From NCBI GenBank assembly GCA_002332795.1, contig DDBP01000407.1, positions 1-7,730 on the forward strand: a stretch of 7,730 nt of DNA. Reading direction: 5' to 3'. The notes beneath the pieces were generated by a model that saw only the letters and a list, made by a program, of their open reading frames with translations, was not told the origin of the DNA and made no database searches. Positions 1 to 5,964 of this stretch are shown here, in pieces. The position numbers and the translations under genes are program-made. The DNA is from Anaerolineales bacterium UBA2029. GTDB taxonomy: Bacteria; Chloroflexota; Anaerolineae; Aggregatilineales; Aggregatilineaceae. Position 1 is the stretch's first letter, and each line of letters opens with the position of its first letter.

Positions 1-1
1 A

Positions 2-47
2 ACTCAAAACTGACCACTGATCACTGAAAACTGACAACTGACCACTT
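2..47. repeat. Degenerate 7-base tandem repeat, ACTGANN type
   Basis: Six consecutive 7-base units (ACTCAAA, ACTGACC, ACTGATC, ACTGAAA, ACTGACA, ACTGACC) start at 2, 9, 16, 23, 30 and 37, followed by a partial ACTT. ACT is fixed and the last two bases vary. The array may continue to the left of the window. It lies downstream of the lepB-ppa operon and encodes nothing recognisable. The period matches the heptamer arrays at 3489-3551 and 3602-3622, which read ACTCNNN in the same sense, so they look like members of one repeat class. Heptanucleotide repeats (STRRs) are known in cyanobacteria; the comparison is by form only. Confidence 0.8.
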
Positions 48-52
48 AAGCC

Positions 53-97
53 CTGTCCGCCCCTGAAGTCGCCAGGGAGAGGGAATTCAGGGGTGAG
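53..97 (-). repeat. 45-base intergenic element, copy 1
   Basis: Read on the minus strand, this stretch begins CTCACCC, has 23 variable bases and ends TTCAGGGGCGGACAG. Exactly the same layout, with both conserved blocks identical, occurs in opposite orientation at 7655-7699. Within this copy CCCCTGAA (60-67) can pair with TTCAGGGG (86-93), giving an 8-bp stem around an 18-base loop. It lies 51 bases beyond the ppa stop and could form in the 3' end of that transcript, but no U-run follows, so it is not called as a terminator. The family is most likely a dispersed REP-like or fold-back sequence. Confidence 0.6.
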
Positions 98-148
98 GGG
101 CAGATGCTGCACGAAAGTTCATAACAGCCTCTTAAGTCGGACAGCGGC

Positions 149-694
149 TCAGACCATCTCCGGCGGGAACTTGTGCTTATAGCGCTCGACGGCGCTCAGG
201 ATCACCTCGCGGGCTTTGGCGGCATTCTCCCAGCCGACGGGCGTGACCTCGATGCCCTGCAATTGCTTGTAGGTCTGGAAGAAGTGTGCCACCTCGTTGA
301 GGAAGTGTCGCGGCACGTCGCCGATGTCGTGATAGTCGTCGAAGAGCGGATCCGTGGCGGGCACGGCCAGAATCTTGTCGTCCGGATCGCCGCGATCGAT
401 CATGTGGAAGATGGCGATAGGGCGCGCTTCGATCACGCATCCGGCGAACGTCGGCTCGTTGACCATCACCAGAATGTCCAGCGGATCGCCATCTTCGGCG
501 TAGGTCTGCGGGATCAGGCCGTAGTCGCTGGGGTAGTGCATGGGGCTGTACAGCACGCGATCCAGCTTGATCACTCCGGCGACCTTGCTGTATTCGTACT
601 TGTTGCGGCTGCCCTTGGGAATCTCCACCACGCAGTAGACTCGCTGCGGAATTTCCGGCCCCGGAGGCAGTCTGTGCCACAGATTGATCGCCAT
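149..694 (-). CDS. ppa: Family I inorganic pyrophosphatase
   Basis: This cytoplasmic enzyme hydrolyses pyrophosphate to two phosphates, pulling nucleic acid, protein and activated-sugar synthesis forward. The 181-residue product is the normal length for bacterial family I enzymes. The metal-binding signature DGDPLD is at 68-73 (Asp68, Asp70, Asp73). Other active-site positions known from E. coli PPase can be matched: Glu24, Lys32, Glu34, Arg46, Tyr54, Tyr58, Asp100, Asp105, Lys107, Tyr142 and Lys143. The open frame extends much further upstream, but that part is the antisense-like shadow of the neighbouring genes. The ATG at 694 is chosen because homology begins there and GGGAGAGG (698-705) sits just before it. 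It is the third gene of the lepB operon, 14 bases after the zinc-finger gene, and probably relies on the lepB promoter. Confidence 0.96.
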   Translation of the reverse strand: MAINLWHRLPPGPEIPQRVYCVVEIPKGSRNKYEYSKVAGVIKLDRVLYSPMHYPSDYGLIPQTYAEDGDPLDILVMVNEPTFAGCVIEARPIAIFHMIDRGDPDDKILAVPATDPLFDDYHDIGDVPRHFLNEVAHFFQTYKQLQGIEVTPVGWENAAKAREVILSAVERYKHKFPPEMV

Positions 695-708
695 AGACCT
701 CTCCCAGG

Positions 709-990
709 CTATCCAGAGCGCGGGCGGGTGAGCGGCGATGGCCCGTCGTTCGTGACGCTGCTCTCCCAGGCCGACGGGGCCGGGTGATTGGGCGGCAGAC
801 CGCCGGTGCCGATCAGCGCGTTGAGGCGCTGAATGGCGGTTTCGTCGAAATAGATTTGGCCGCAGGTGTCGCAGCGCCAGGCTGCGGTGTTGGGAGCCTG
901 GATCAGCGTGCCCTGATAGACTTCCACATAAGTGGCGGTAGTGGCTTTGAGCCGGCCAACCTGGCAGGCCGGGCAGGTTTCTTCGGTCAT
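709..990 (-). CDS. Small YgiT-type zinc-finger protein
   Basis: The product has 93 residues and two Cys pairs, CPAC (Cys6, Cys9) and CDTC (Cys40, Cys43), around a short beta-rich segment. This is the layout of the YgiT/MqsA N-terminal zinc-binding domain. The helix-turn-helix half found in the antitoxin MqsA is absent, and no MqsR-like toxin lies next to it, so an antitoxin role is not supported. Residues 63-93 are Pro/Ser/Gly-rich, probably disordered, and have no visible motif. The start is well fixed: AGAGGAG at 996-1002 is 5 bases before the ATG. It lies between lepB (39-base gap) and ppa (14-base gap), so it is co-transcribed with both. Its function is unknown; structural or regulatory zinc binding is the only supported property. 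Confidence 0.85.
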   Translation of the reverse strand: MTEETCPACQVGRLKATTATYVEVYQGTLIQAPNTAAWRCDTCGQIYFDETAIQRLNALIGTGGLPPNHPAPSAWESSVTNDGPSPLTRPRSG

Positions 991-1029
991 GGGTACTCCT
1001 CTGACTGCCTGAAGCGGCAGGGTATCGTC

Positions 1030-1746
1030 CTAGAATGGCCCCCAGGGGGTCGGTGTGAGCGTCCCCTCTGGTGTGGGCGTGGGCGGGCTGGTGGGCGTGT
1101 AGGTGGGCATGGGAGCGCCGTTGTCGTCGTACGTCCAGTGCTGGATCAGGCCCCAGTCTTCGGGCGGCCAGTAGCGGAAGAAGGCGCGCCCCACGATGTA
1201 CTTGCGATCCACCGGCCCGAAGTCTTGCGAATCTTTGCTGGCATTGCGGTTGTCGCCCAGCACAAAAACCTGGTCGGGGCCAACAGTCCATTCGCCATCG
1301 CAGGACTTGCCCCGGCAGAAGTTCTGGATATACGGCTCGTCGAGCAGCTTGCCGTTGATGTAAACGCGCCCTTCCAGGATGGTCACTGTCTCGCCCGGCA
1401 GCCCAATCACGCGCTTGATGAAGTCGCGGTCGGACTGCAGGGGATAGTGGAAGACGACCACATCTCCACGCCGCGGCTCGCCGATGATGTACGACAGGCG
1501 GCTAACGATGATGAACTGATCGGTGTCGAAGTTGGGCAACATGCTGTGCCCGTCTACCACGAAACGCGCCGTCGCCAGATTGACGAAGGCGTAGATGGCA
1601 GCGACCAGCAAGGCCGTCTCGATCACTTCGCGCAGCACCGAACGGCGGGTGCTCAGCCGGGGCTGCGGCACCTGCGTGAAGATTTCGGCGGTGGGATCCA
1701 GCGGTTCGTAGATGGTCGGTGTGCTCAACGGTGCTGACGATCTCAT
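1030..1746 (-). CDS. lepB: Signal peptidase I (LepB-type, S26 family)
   Basis: This membrane-bound Ser/Lys protease removes signal peptides from exported proteins. Of 238 residues, 1-40 are a polar cytoplasmic lead, about 41-60 form the single membrane anchor, and the rest is extracytoplasmic. Box B is GHSMLPNF with nucleophile Ser68; box D is RDFIKRVIGLPGE with general base Lys111; box E is GDNRNASKDSQDFGPV at 164-179. Cys144 and Cys149 are close enough to form a disulfide, as a Cys pair does in the E. coli enzyme. Residues 214-238 are a Pro/Thr-rich tail (PTYTPTSPPTPTPEG and on), unusual for the family and probably an exposed linker or wall-facing extension. No clear Shine-Dalgarno precedes the ATG at 1746, and the predicted transcript start is only about 15 bases upstream. 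It is the first gene of the lepB-zinc finger-ppa operon. Confidence 0.95.
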   Translation of the reverse strand: MRSSAPLSTPTIYEPLDPTAEIFTQVPQPRLSTRRSVLREVIETALLVAAIYAFVNLATARFVVDGHSMLPNFDTDQFIIVSRLSYIIGEPRRGDVVVFHYPLQSDRDFIKRVIGLPGETVTILEGRVYINGKLLDEPYIQNFCRGKSCDGEWTVGPDQVFVLGDNRNASKDSQDFGPVDRKYIVGRAFFRYWPPEDWGLIQHWTYDDNGAPMPTYTPTSPPTPTPEGTLTPTPWGPF

Positions 1747-1767
1747 GGCTGTGCGGACAACGCGCTC

Positions 1768-1796
1768 ACTATAGCGCAGGGCAGCCCGTCTGGCAA
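1768..1796 (-). promoter_or_regulatory. Predicted sigma-70-type promoter of the lepB operon
   Basis: On the minus strand TTGCCA (1796-1791) and TATAGT (1773-1768) are separated by 17 bases, each one base from consensus with ideal spacing. Transcription would start near 1761, leaving a leader of roughly 15 bases before the lepB ATG. This is the best promoter match in the window. Confidence 0.65.
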
Positions 1797-1850
1797 TGGT
1801 GTTTTTGGGCGGCGTACAGCGCGGGTTGACGGGCTGCGACTTGCACCAGG

Positions 1851-1877
1851 TACGAAAGTAACCTGACAGATTTCGTA
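1851..1877. promoter_or_regulatory. Perfect inverted repeat, possible operator
   Basis: TACGAAA (1851-1857) and TTTCGTA (1871-1877) are exact reverse complements separated by 13 bases, so the arm centres are 20 bases apart, close to two helical turns. It lies in the divergent region, about 55 bases upstream of the predicted lepB -35 and about 60 bases before the TATAAT facing the AAA+ gene. That is a plausible site for a dimeric regulator of one or both units. A short RNA hairpin with a 13-base loop is the alternative. No regulator is identified. Confidence 0.4.
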
Positions 1878-1933
1878 TCCATCCTTTCTAATTATGGAGG
1901 AGTCCGGCATCAGCATACTATGGACATCGCAGC

Positions 1934-1939
1934 TATAAT
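1934..1939 (+). promoter_or_regulatory. Possible -10 element for the AAA+ gene
   Basis: A perfect TATAAT lies about 105 bases before the AAA+ start codon. The hexamer 17 bases upstream (CAGCAT) is a poor -35, so this is either an activator-dependent promoter or a chance match. The inverted repeat at 1851-1877 would sit in an activator-like position relative to it, which is inference only. Confidence 0.3.
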
Positions 1940-2044
1940 CATGCCAGGAGCGCATGGACAGGCGGGTGGATATCTCTCCCTGGTCGGGGGCAGAACAGAG
2001 CCGTTGCATGGCCTGTCCGTGCCGGGCGCAGAAGGGGTCTGGTG

Positions 2045-3490
2045 ATGAGCGAACCGATCAACATCCCGCTTGAGGACGAATGGGCAGACAACCATCACAC
2101 CGAAGCATACGCTGGGGCGGAAATCCAGGGAGTTGACGAGGCTCTGCGCGAACTGCTGCGCGCACCGCTCCACCCTGCGGAACTCGATATCTCGCCAGGG
2201 TTGATTGTGGACATCATGCTGAGGATGATGTTCAACGAAGGCGAGGTGTCGTTGCGCCGCTTCGGGGACGTGACGCGGCTCGAACTCAAGCTGCTGGATC
2301 ATCTGTTGCTGCGCCTGCAGGAAGATCACATTGTCGAAGTAGTCAGCGCCAGCGGGGTGGGCCGCCTGGGTTATAGCTACAGCCTGTCCGAGGAGGGCAC
2401 CAAACGCGCCCGCGACGCCTTTTCGCGCTCGCAATACATCGGCCCGGCTCCGGTGCCCGTGGAGAAGTACGCGCAGATCATCACCCTGCAAACCCAACGG
2501 CGTCTGCAAATTTCGCCGCAGCGCGTACAGCAGGCCCTGGCACACCTGGTGCTGCCGGATGGCTTTCACCGGCGCATTGGGCCGGCGCTCAACGCCAATA
2601 CCTCGATCTTCCTCTATGGACCGCCCGGCAATGGCAAGACCGATATCGCGCAGTCCATCGCCCGCCTGATCAGCGGCACCGACCCCATCTGGGTGCCCTT
2701 TGCGCTCACCATCGGCGGGCACATCGTCAGCCTCTATGATCCGCTGGTGTTCCGCGAAGTGCCGCTGAGCAAAGAGCAACTGCGCGTCTTCAAGGCGGAT
2801 GCCGACAGTCAGGTTGACCGGCGCTTCGGGTATTTCCGCCGTCCGGCGGTCATTGTCGGCGGCGAGCTGACCATGGAGGCGCTGGACTTGCGCTTCGACC
2901 CGGTCGCCAAGTTTTACGAAGCGCCGCTGCAACTGAAGGCCAACGGCGGCATGTTTCTCATCGATGACTTCGGGCGGCAGATGATCTCGCCGACTGAGTT
3001 GCTCAACCGCTGGGTGGTGCCACTGGAAAGCGGCGTGGACTACCTGCGCCTGCAAACAGGGCAGACGCTGGCCGTGCCCTTCCGCCAACTGATCGTCTTC
3101 AGCACCAACATCGAGCCGCGCTCGCTGGTGGACGAAGCCTTTCTGCGCCGTATTCAGATGAAGGTGCGCGTCGGCGGGCCGGACGAACGCGCCTTCTCGC
3201 AAATCTTCGCCATCTATGCGCAACGGTTGGGCGTCCCGCTGGACAAAGACGGCTTCCTCTACCTGCTGCAGAAGTGGTATCGCGAGTGCAACCGGCCCAT
3301 GCAGGCCGTGCATCCGCGCGACATTCTGAAGATCATCGTCGCCATGGCCGAATACGAGGGCGTGCCCCCGCGCATGACGCGCGAAGCCATTGACGCGGCC
3401 TGCGAGAGCTACTTCGTGGACTCGCCCGACGAAAACGGGAACGGCTCGGCGCAGAAGCCGCGCGGCGCGCCCTCGACCATGCGCCGGTGA
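2045..3490 (+). CDS. AAA+ ATPase with N-terminal winged-helix-like domain
   Basis: The 481-residue soluble protein is an AAA+ ATPase: Walker A GPPGNGKT at 192-199, Walker B MFLIDDFG at 303-310, sensor-1 STN at 353-355 and an arginine-finger candidate in FLRRI (Arg368/Arg369). Between Walker A and B is a long family-specific insert ending in GELTMEALDLRFDPVAKFYE (273-292). Residues about 50-130 look like a winged helix, ending in the wing-plus-helix pattern YSYSLSEEGTKRARDAF. I recognise the whole layout as a widespread bacterial family often labelled as a chaperone-like ATPase linked to Flp pili; I know of no firm function, and no pilus genes are nearby. A GTG at 2042 is an alternative start; the ATG at 2045 has better spacing from AAGGGG (2032-2037). 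The stop codon runs into the heptamer repeat array. Confidence 0.88.
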   Translation: MSEPINIPLEDEWADNHHTEAYAGAEIQGVDEALRELLRAPLHPAELDISPGLIVDIMLRMMFNEGEVSLRRFGDVTRLELKLLDHLLLRLQEDHIVEVVSASGVGRLGYSYSLSEEGTKRARDAFSRSQYIGPAPVPVEKYAQIITLQTQRRLQISPQRVQQALAHLVLPDGFHRRIGPALNANTSIFLYGPPGNGKTDIAQSIARLISGTDPIWVPFALTIGGHIVSLYDPLVFREVPLSKEQLRVFKADADSQVDRRFGYFRRPAVIVGGELTMEALDLRFDPVAKFYEAPLQLKANGGMFLIDDFGRQMISPTELLNRWVVPLESGVDYLRLQTGQTLAVPFRQLIVFSTNIEPRSLVDEAFLRRIQMKVRVGGPDERAFSQIFAIYAQRLGVPLDKDGFLYLLQKWYRECNRPMQAVHPRDILKIIVAMAEYEGVPPRMTREAIDAACESYFVDSPDENGNGSAQKPRGAPSTMRR

Positions 3491-3551
3491 GTCGTGAGTG
3501 GGGAGTGATGAGTCGTGAGTCAGGAGTCTGGAGTGATGAGTCTGGAGTAGC
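3489..3551. repeat. GAGTNNN heptamer array, nine units
   Basis: Nine units in perfect 7-base register follow one another: GAGTCGT, GAGTGGG, GAGTGAT, GAGTCGT, GAGTCAG, GAGTCTG, GAGTGAT, GAGTCTG, GAGTAGC. The first four bases never vary, while the last three do. The array begins inside the TGA stop codon of the AAA+ gene. On the opposite strand the unit reads ACTC preceded by three variable bases, linking it to the arrays at 2-47 and 3602-3622. No protein or RNA gene is apparent in it. Confidence 0.88.
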
Positions 3552-3620
3552 GGAGGTCGGGTGTATGTCCGTTCAGTACCCGCCGTCTGAGAAGTCTCTA
3601 CACTCAAGACTCCAGACTCC
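3523..3620 (+). other. Large fold-back formed by opposing heptamer arrays
   Basis: Bases 3523-3541 are complementary to 3602-3620 at 17 of 19 positions, including an uninterrupted 12-base core (GGAGTCTGGAGT against ACTCCAGACTCC). The loop is 60 bases. A second register is possible with 3538-3548. A transcript reading from the AAA+ gene towards the M23 gene could form this stem and separate the two genes. There is no U-run after it, so it is not a classical terminator. Confidence 0.5.
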
Positions 3621-3622
3621 GA
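3602..3622. repeat. ACTCNNN heptamer array, three units
   Basis: ACTCAAG, ACTCCAG and ACTCCGA follow in 7-base register and are the reverse-complement sense of the 3489-3551 units. They end 13 bases before the M23 peptidase ATG, so the repeat occupies the place where a Shine-Dalgarno would be looked for. None is visible in the C/A-rich bases 3623-3635. Confidence 0.7.
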
Positions 3623-3635
3623 ACCCCCCAACACC

Positions 3636-5348
3636 ATGCGCTGCGCACTTGTGTTGATTACCCTGGGGCTGCTGATGGGCTTGACGGCTCTGCCGCGCCC
3701 CCTGACGGCCCAGGACGCCCCGCCGTCGCCCGACGGATTGCCCTTCTCATGGCCATTTATAGAGCCGCCCGGCCCGAACACCTGGTTGCTGGAACAGCAC
3801 TACGGCAACACGACGCAGGCGTTCAACTTCGGCGAGGAATGGTATCAGTATGGGCAGGGGTTACACTTCGGCATTGACCTGGAAGCGCCCTGTGGCACAC
3901 CGGTGCACGCCATCGCCGACGGGGTCGTCACCTACGTGGATGCGGAGGGCTTCGGCGCGTTTCCGCACAGCCTGGTGCTGATCCATCCCGGCACCGGCTA
4001 CGCTTCGCTCTACGGGCACCTGTTGCGGCAACCGCCCTTCGTGCGCGGCGATACGGTGCGCCGCGGGCAGGTGATCGGCCTCAGCGGCGATCCCGATCTG
4101 TCGTGCCGTTCGCGTCCGCACCTGCATCTGGAAATCCGCAGCCAGGACTACCTGACCGCCTACAACCCGCTGCCCTTTTTCGACGTGCCCTGGCACATGC
4201 TCAGCAGCTTCGTCTCCATGGAAGCTGGTTTTCAGCAGAACCTGCAAGCACCCCGCCGTTGGATGACGCTCGAAACACAACCGTCAATTTCCTTCAGCGG
4301 CAACTGGCTCAACCACTACCTGCGCTTCTGGCCGCCGCGTGTGGAGCAGCGCCCGCCGCCCGTCACCCTGCCGGCGCGTCGCCTGGATTCGCTCGATGAG
4401 GGCGCGCGGGTGACGCTCAGCCTGGTATCCCGCGACCGCTGGAATGTGGGCGCATGGTGGTCGAGGGGCGATCTGAATGCGGTCTACGTGATTGATGCTG
4501 CGCCAGGCCCGTCCGCGGCGGTCTTCCGGCAACCGCTCGACGGGTCGCCGCGCGAGTATGTGCGCCCGGCTCCGCCGCCTTATGAGTCACCGGACGGGAC
4601 GATCGAGATCGAGCGCCTGCCCGATGGCACCGTGCGCCTGACACGCCGCAGCGACGGAACGCAGTGGGAAGTCAACACGCAGGGCGCGGTGCCGACCGTC
4701 TCTCCGGGCGGGACGCGCCTGCTATGGGAAGTGTTCTATGGCGAGATCGAGCCGGGACAGCCAGGGCCACCGGTGCGCGTGTGGGTGAGCGATCTCGACG
4801 GGGGCAATCCCCGCCTGGTCTACACCATGTCCGGTGGGTCTGTGCAGTGGCTGGACGACGAACGCCTGTTGATCGTGCGGCGCATCGCCTATACCGCAGA
4901 AACGCAACTGCACCTCCTGAACGTGAACGATCCCCCCAGCGAGGCGCAACTGCTGGGCAGTTACCAGAATCTGCGCGACCTGCAGGTAGCGCCTGGCGGC
5001 GCGTACCTGGCTTTTGCCCTGCTGTTCCAGGCGGAGCCGGCCCGCAGCGGCATCTATGTGCAGCGCACCCGCGCTGGTTCGACGCCGCGGCAATTGCCTT
5101 TCTTCGGCGCGTACCGCTGGCGCGACGAACGCACGCTCTATACCCTCAGTTTCGACGGGACGAAGGACGTACACGCGCTGGGCGTGGCGGACGCGCTCAC
5201 CGGCGCGCACCGCTGGCTGACCGACCCGGCACAGTTGCCCCTGCGCGTCGCCAACGGCGAGTGGAGCGTCTCGCCGGACGGGGCGCGCATCCTCTACCTC
5301 GACCCGACGGACTACGATCTGTACCTGCTGACCATCGCGCCAGACTGA
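3636..5348 (+). CDS. Secreted M23 metallopeptidase with C-terminal propeller-like repeats
   Basis: The 570-residue exported protein is predicted to cleave peptidoglycan cross-bridges or related peptides outside the membrane. Residues 1-25 are a signal peptide (MRCALVLITLGLLMG, cleavage likely after LTA, near 25). The LytM-type M23 domain spans about 70-182: zinc ligands His77 and Asp81 in HFGID, His127 in YGHL, and His162/His164 in PHLHLE; all core residues are present, so it should be active. Residues about 255-570 resemble TolB/WD-type blades, with PTVSPGGTRLLWE (353-365), VWVSDLDGGNPRLVY (382-396), VAPGGAYLAF (451-460) and WSVSPDGARILYL (543-555). Such a propeller may bind a partner or wall component. 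There is no Shine-Dalgarno, but no better start exists, because the next Met would cut the signal peptide. It is not clearly in an operon with the AAA+ gene. Confidence 0.92.
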   Translation: MRCALVLITLGLLMGLTALPRPLTAQDAPPSPDGLPFSWPFIEPPGPNTWLLEQHYGNTTQAFNFGEEWYQYGQGLHFGIDLEAPCGTPVHAIADGVVTYVDAEGFGAFPHSLVLIHPGTGYASLYGHLLRQPPFVRGDTVRRGQVIGLSGDPDLSCRSRPHLHLEIRSQDYLTAYNPLPFFDVPWHMLSSFVSMEAGFQQNLQAPRRWMTLETQPSISFSGNWLNHYLRFWPPRVEQRPPPVTLPARRLDSLDEGARVTLSLVSRDRWNVGAWWSRGDLNAVYVIDAAPGPSAAVFRQPLDGSPREYVRPAPPPYESPDGTIEIERLPDGTVRLTRRSDGTQWEVNTQGAVPTVSPGGTRLLWEVFYGEIEPGQPGPPVRVWVSDLDGGNPRLVYTMSGGSVQWLDDERLLIVRRIAYTAETQLHLLNVNDPPSEAQLLGSYQNLRDLQVAPGGAYLAFALLFQAEPARSGIYVQRTRAGSTPRQLPFFGAYRWRDERTLYTLSFDGTKDVHALGVADALTGAHRWLTDPAQLPLRVANGEWSVSPDGARILYLDPTDYDLYLLTIAPD

Positions 5349-5370
5349 GCCAGGCGGATGAGGCGTTGGT

Positions 5371-5398
5371 GGCGCACCGCACGGATAGTCCCTGCGCC
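5371..5398 (+). terminator. Weak hairpin after the M23 gene
   Basis: GGCGCA (5371-5376) and TGCGCC (5393-5398) form a 6-bp GC-rich stem with a 16-base loop, 22 bases after the M23 stop. It is followed by an A-run and then mixed AT-rich bases rather than a U-run, so it is a poor intrinsic terminator at best. Confidence 0.25.
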
Positions 5399-5445
5399 CC
5401 GGAAAAAAATTCACTCTTTATTCAGGAATGCGCCGCCTGCACCCT

Positions 5446-5474
5446 TTGCGCGGAAGGGAGGGTAGTTCTACAAT
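5446..5474 (+). promoter_or_regulatory. Predicted promoter of the response-regulator gene
   Basis: TTGCGC (5446-5451) and TACAAT (5469-5474) are 17 bases apart. The -10 is one base from consensus and the -35 is weak. An AT-rich tract including seven A residues (5404-5424) lies upstream and could help polymerase binding or bend the DNA. Predicted transcription starts near 5481, giving a leader of about 52 bases. Confidence 0.5.
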
Positions 5475-5532
5475 GAAAGGGCGGGGGTAGGCAGCAGCGT
5501 GAAACTCCGGTGACACCTGAGAAGGATGGGAC

Positions 5533-5940
5533 ATGCTGTACAACGTGTTGATTGTCGAGGATGATCGTCAGATGGCACAAAGTCTGGCGGCGCAGATCGG
5601 CGTGCTGGGACATACCGTAGCGATCGCCTATGGCCCGCGCATGGCCCTGCAGCAACTCAACCAGGTCATCCCCGACGTGATCCTCATGGACATCAACATG
5701 CCCGGTCTCAACGGTCTGGAGGTGCTGCGCTTCTTGCGGCGCGATCCCATCACCGCCAACGTGCCGGTGATCGTCGTCTCGGCCAATGATTCTCAGGAAA
5801 TGATCCACGCGGCGTTGCGCGCAGGGGCGAACGCCTACATTGTCAAGCCGCCCACCATCGAGGCCATCGAAGAGGCGCTCGACCGGGTGGTGCAGCTACC
5901 CCCTTCCCTGGGTGGAGCACCCGCCCAGGCTCCCCGCTAG
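5533..5940 (+). CDS. Single-domain response regulator (CheY-like receiver)
   Basis: This is a phospho-receiver of 135 residues with no output domain. The acidic pocket is Glu9/Asp10/Asp11 (VEDD), the phosphorylation site is Asp53 in LMDINMPG, the switch residue is Ser83 and the conserved lysine is Lys105 in KPP; all catalytic positions are present. The last 13 residues are a Pro/Gly/Ala-rich tail. It probably relays a signal from a histidine kinase encoded elsewhere to a protein partner; neither is in the window. GAAGGA at 5521-5526 is 6 bases before the ATG and confirms the start. It has its own predicted promoter and meets the next gene tail to tail, so it appears to be transcribed alone. 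Confidence 0.95.
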   Translation: MLYNVLIVEDDRQMAQSLAAQIGVLGHTVAIAYGPRMALQQLNQVIPDVILMDINMPGLNGLEVLRFLRRDPITANVPVIVVSANDSQEMIHAALRAGANAYIVKPPTIEAIEEALDRVVQLPPSLGGAPAQAPR

Positions 5941-5964
5941 GCGGTGCCCGGAGCGGGCGCTAGC
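5936..5964. terminator. Hairpin spanning both convergent stop codons
   Basis: GCTAG (5936-5940) and CTAGC (5960-5964) are complementary, and inside them GCCC (5946-5949) pairs with GGGC (5955-5958) around a 5-base loop. The outer arms contain the TAG of the response regulator and, on the minus strand, the TAG of the secreted protein. Being symmetric it could act on both transcripts. Neither side has a U-run, so a role in transcript-end protection or rho-assisted ending is as likely as intrinsic termination. Confidence 0.4.

Noticed and set aside
53..144. CTGTCCG (53-59) and CGGACAG (138-144) as a terminator stem after ppa
   Set aside because: The arms are 7 bases with a 78-base loop and no following U-run; the sequence is better explained as part of the 45-base element.
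695..1291. Upstream in-frame extension of the pyrophosphatase
   Set aside because: The extra residues are Arg/His/Ala-rich and unrelated to pyrophosphatases, overlap two well-supported genes in other frames, and a good ribosome-binding site precedes the internal ATG.
1920..2045. A 41-codon plus-strand frame whose TGA overlaps the AAA+ ATG (TGATG)
   Set aside because: The overlap would fit translational coupling, but no ribosome-binding site lies at a workable distance (GGAGGAG at 1896-1902 is too far). It uses codons such as ATA and AGA that are rare here, covers the TATAAT, and encodes nothing recognisable.
3489..3622. CRISPR array
   Set aside because: The repeats are 7-base units with no unique spacers of regular length and no cas genes nearby.
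1910..3781. Long minus-strand open frame of 623 codons opposite the AAA+ gene
   Set aside because: It lies across a gene with full ATPase motifs and a repeat-filled gap, and its translation is rich in Arg, His, Gln and Ala with no domain. Such frames are common opposite GC-rich coding DNA.
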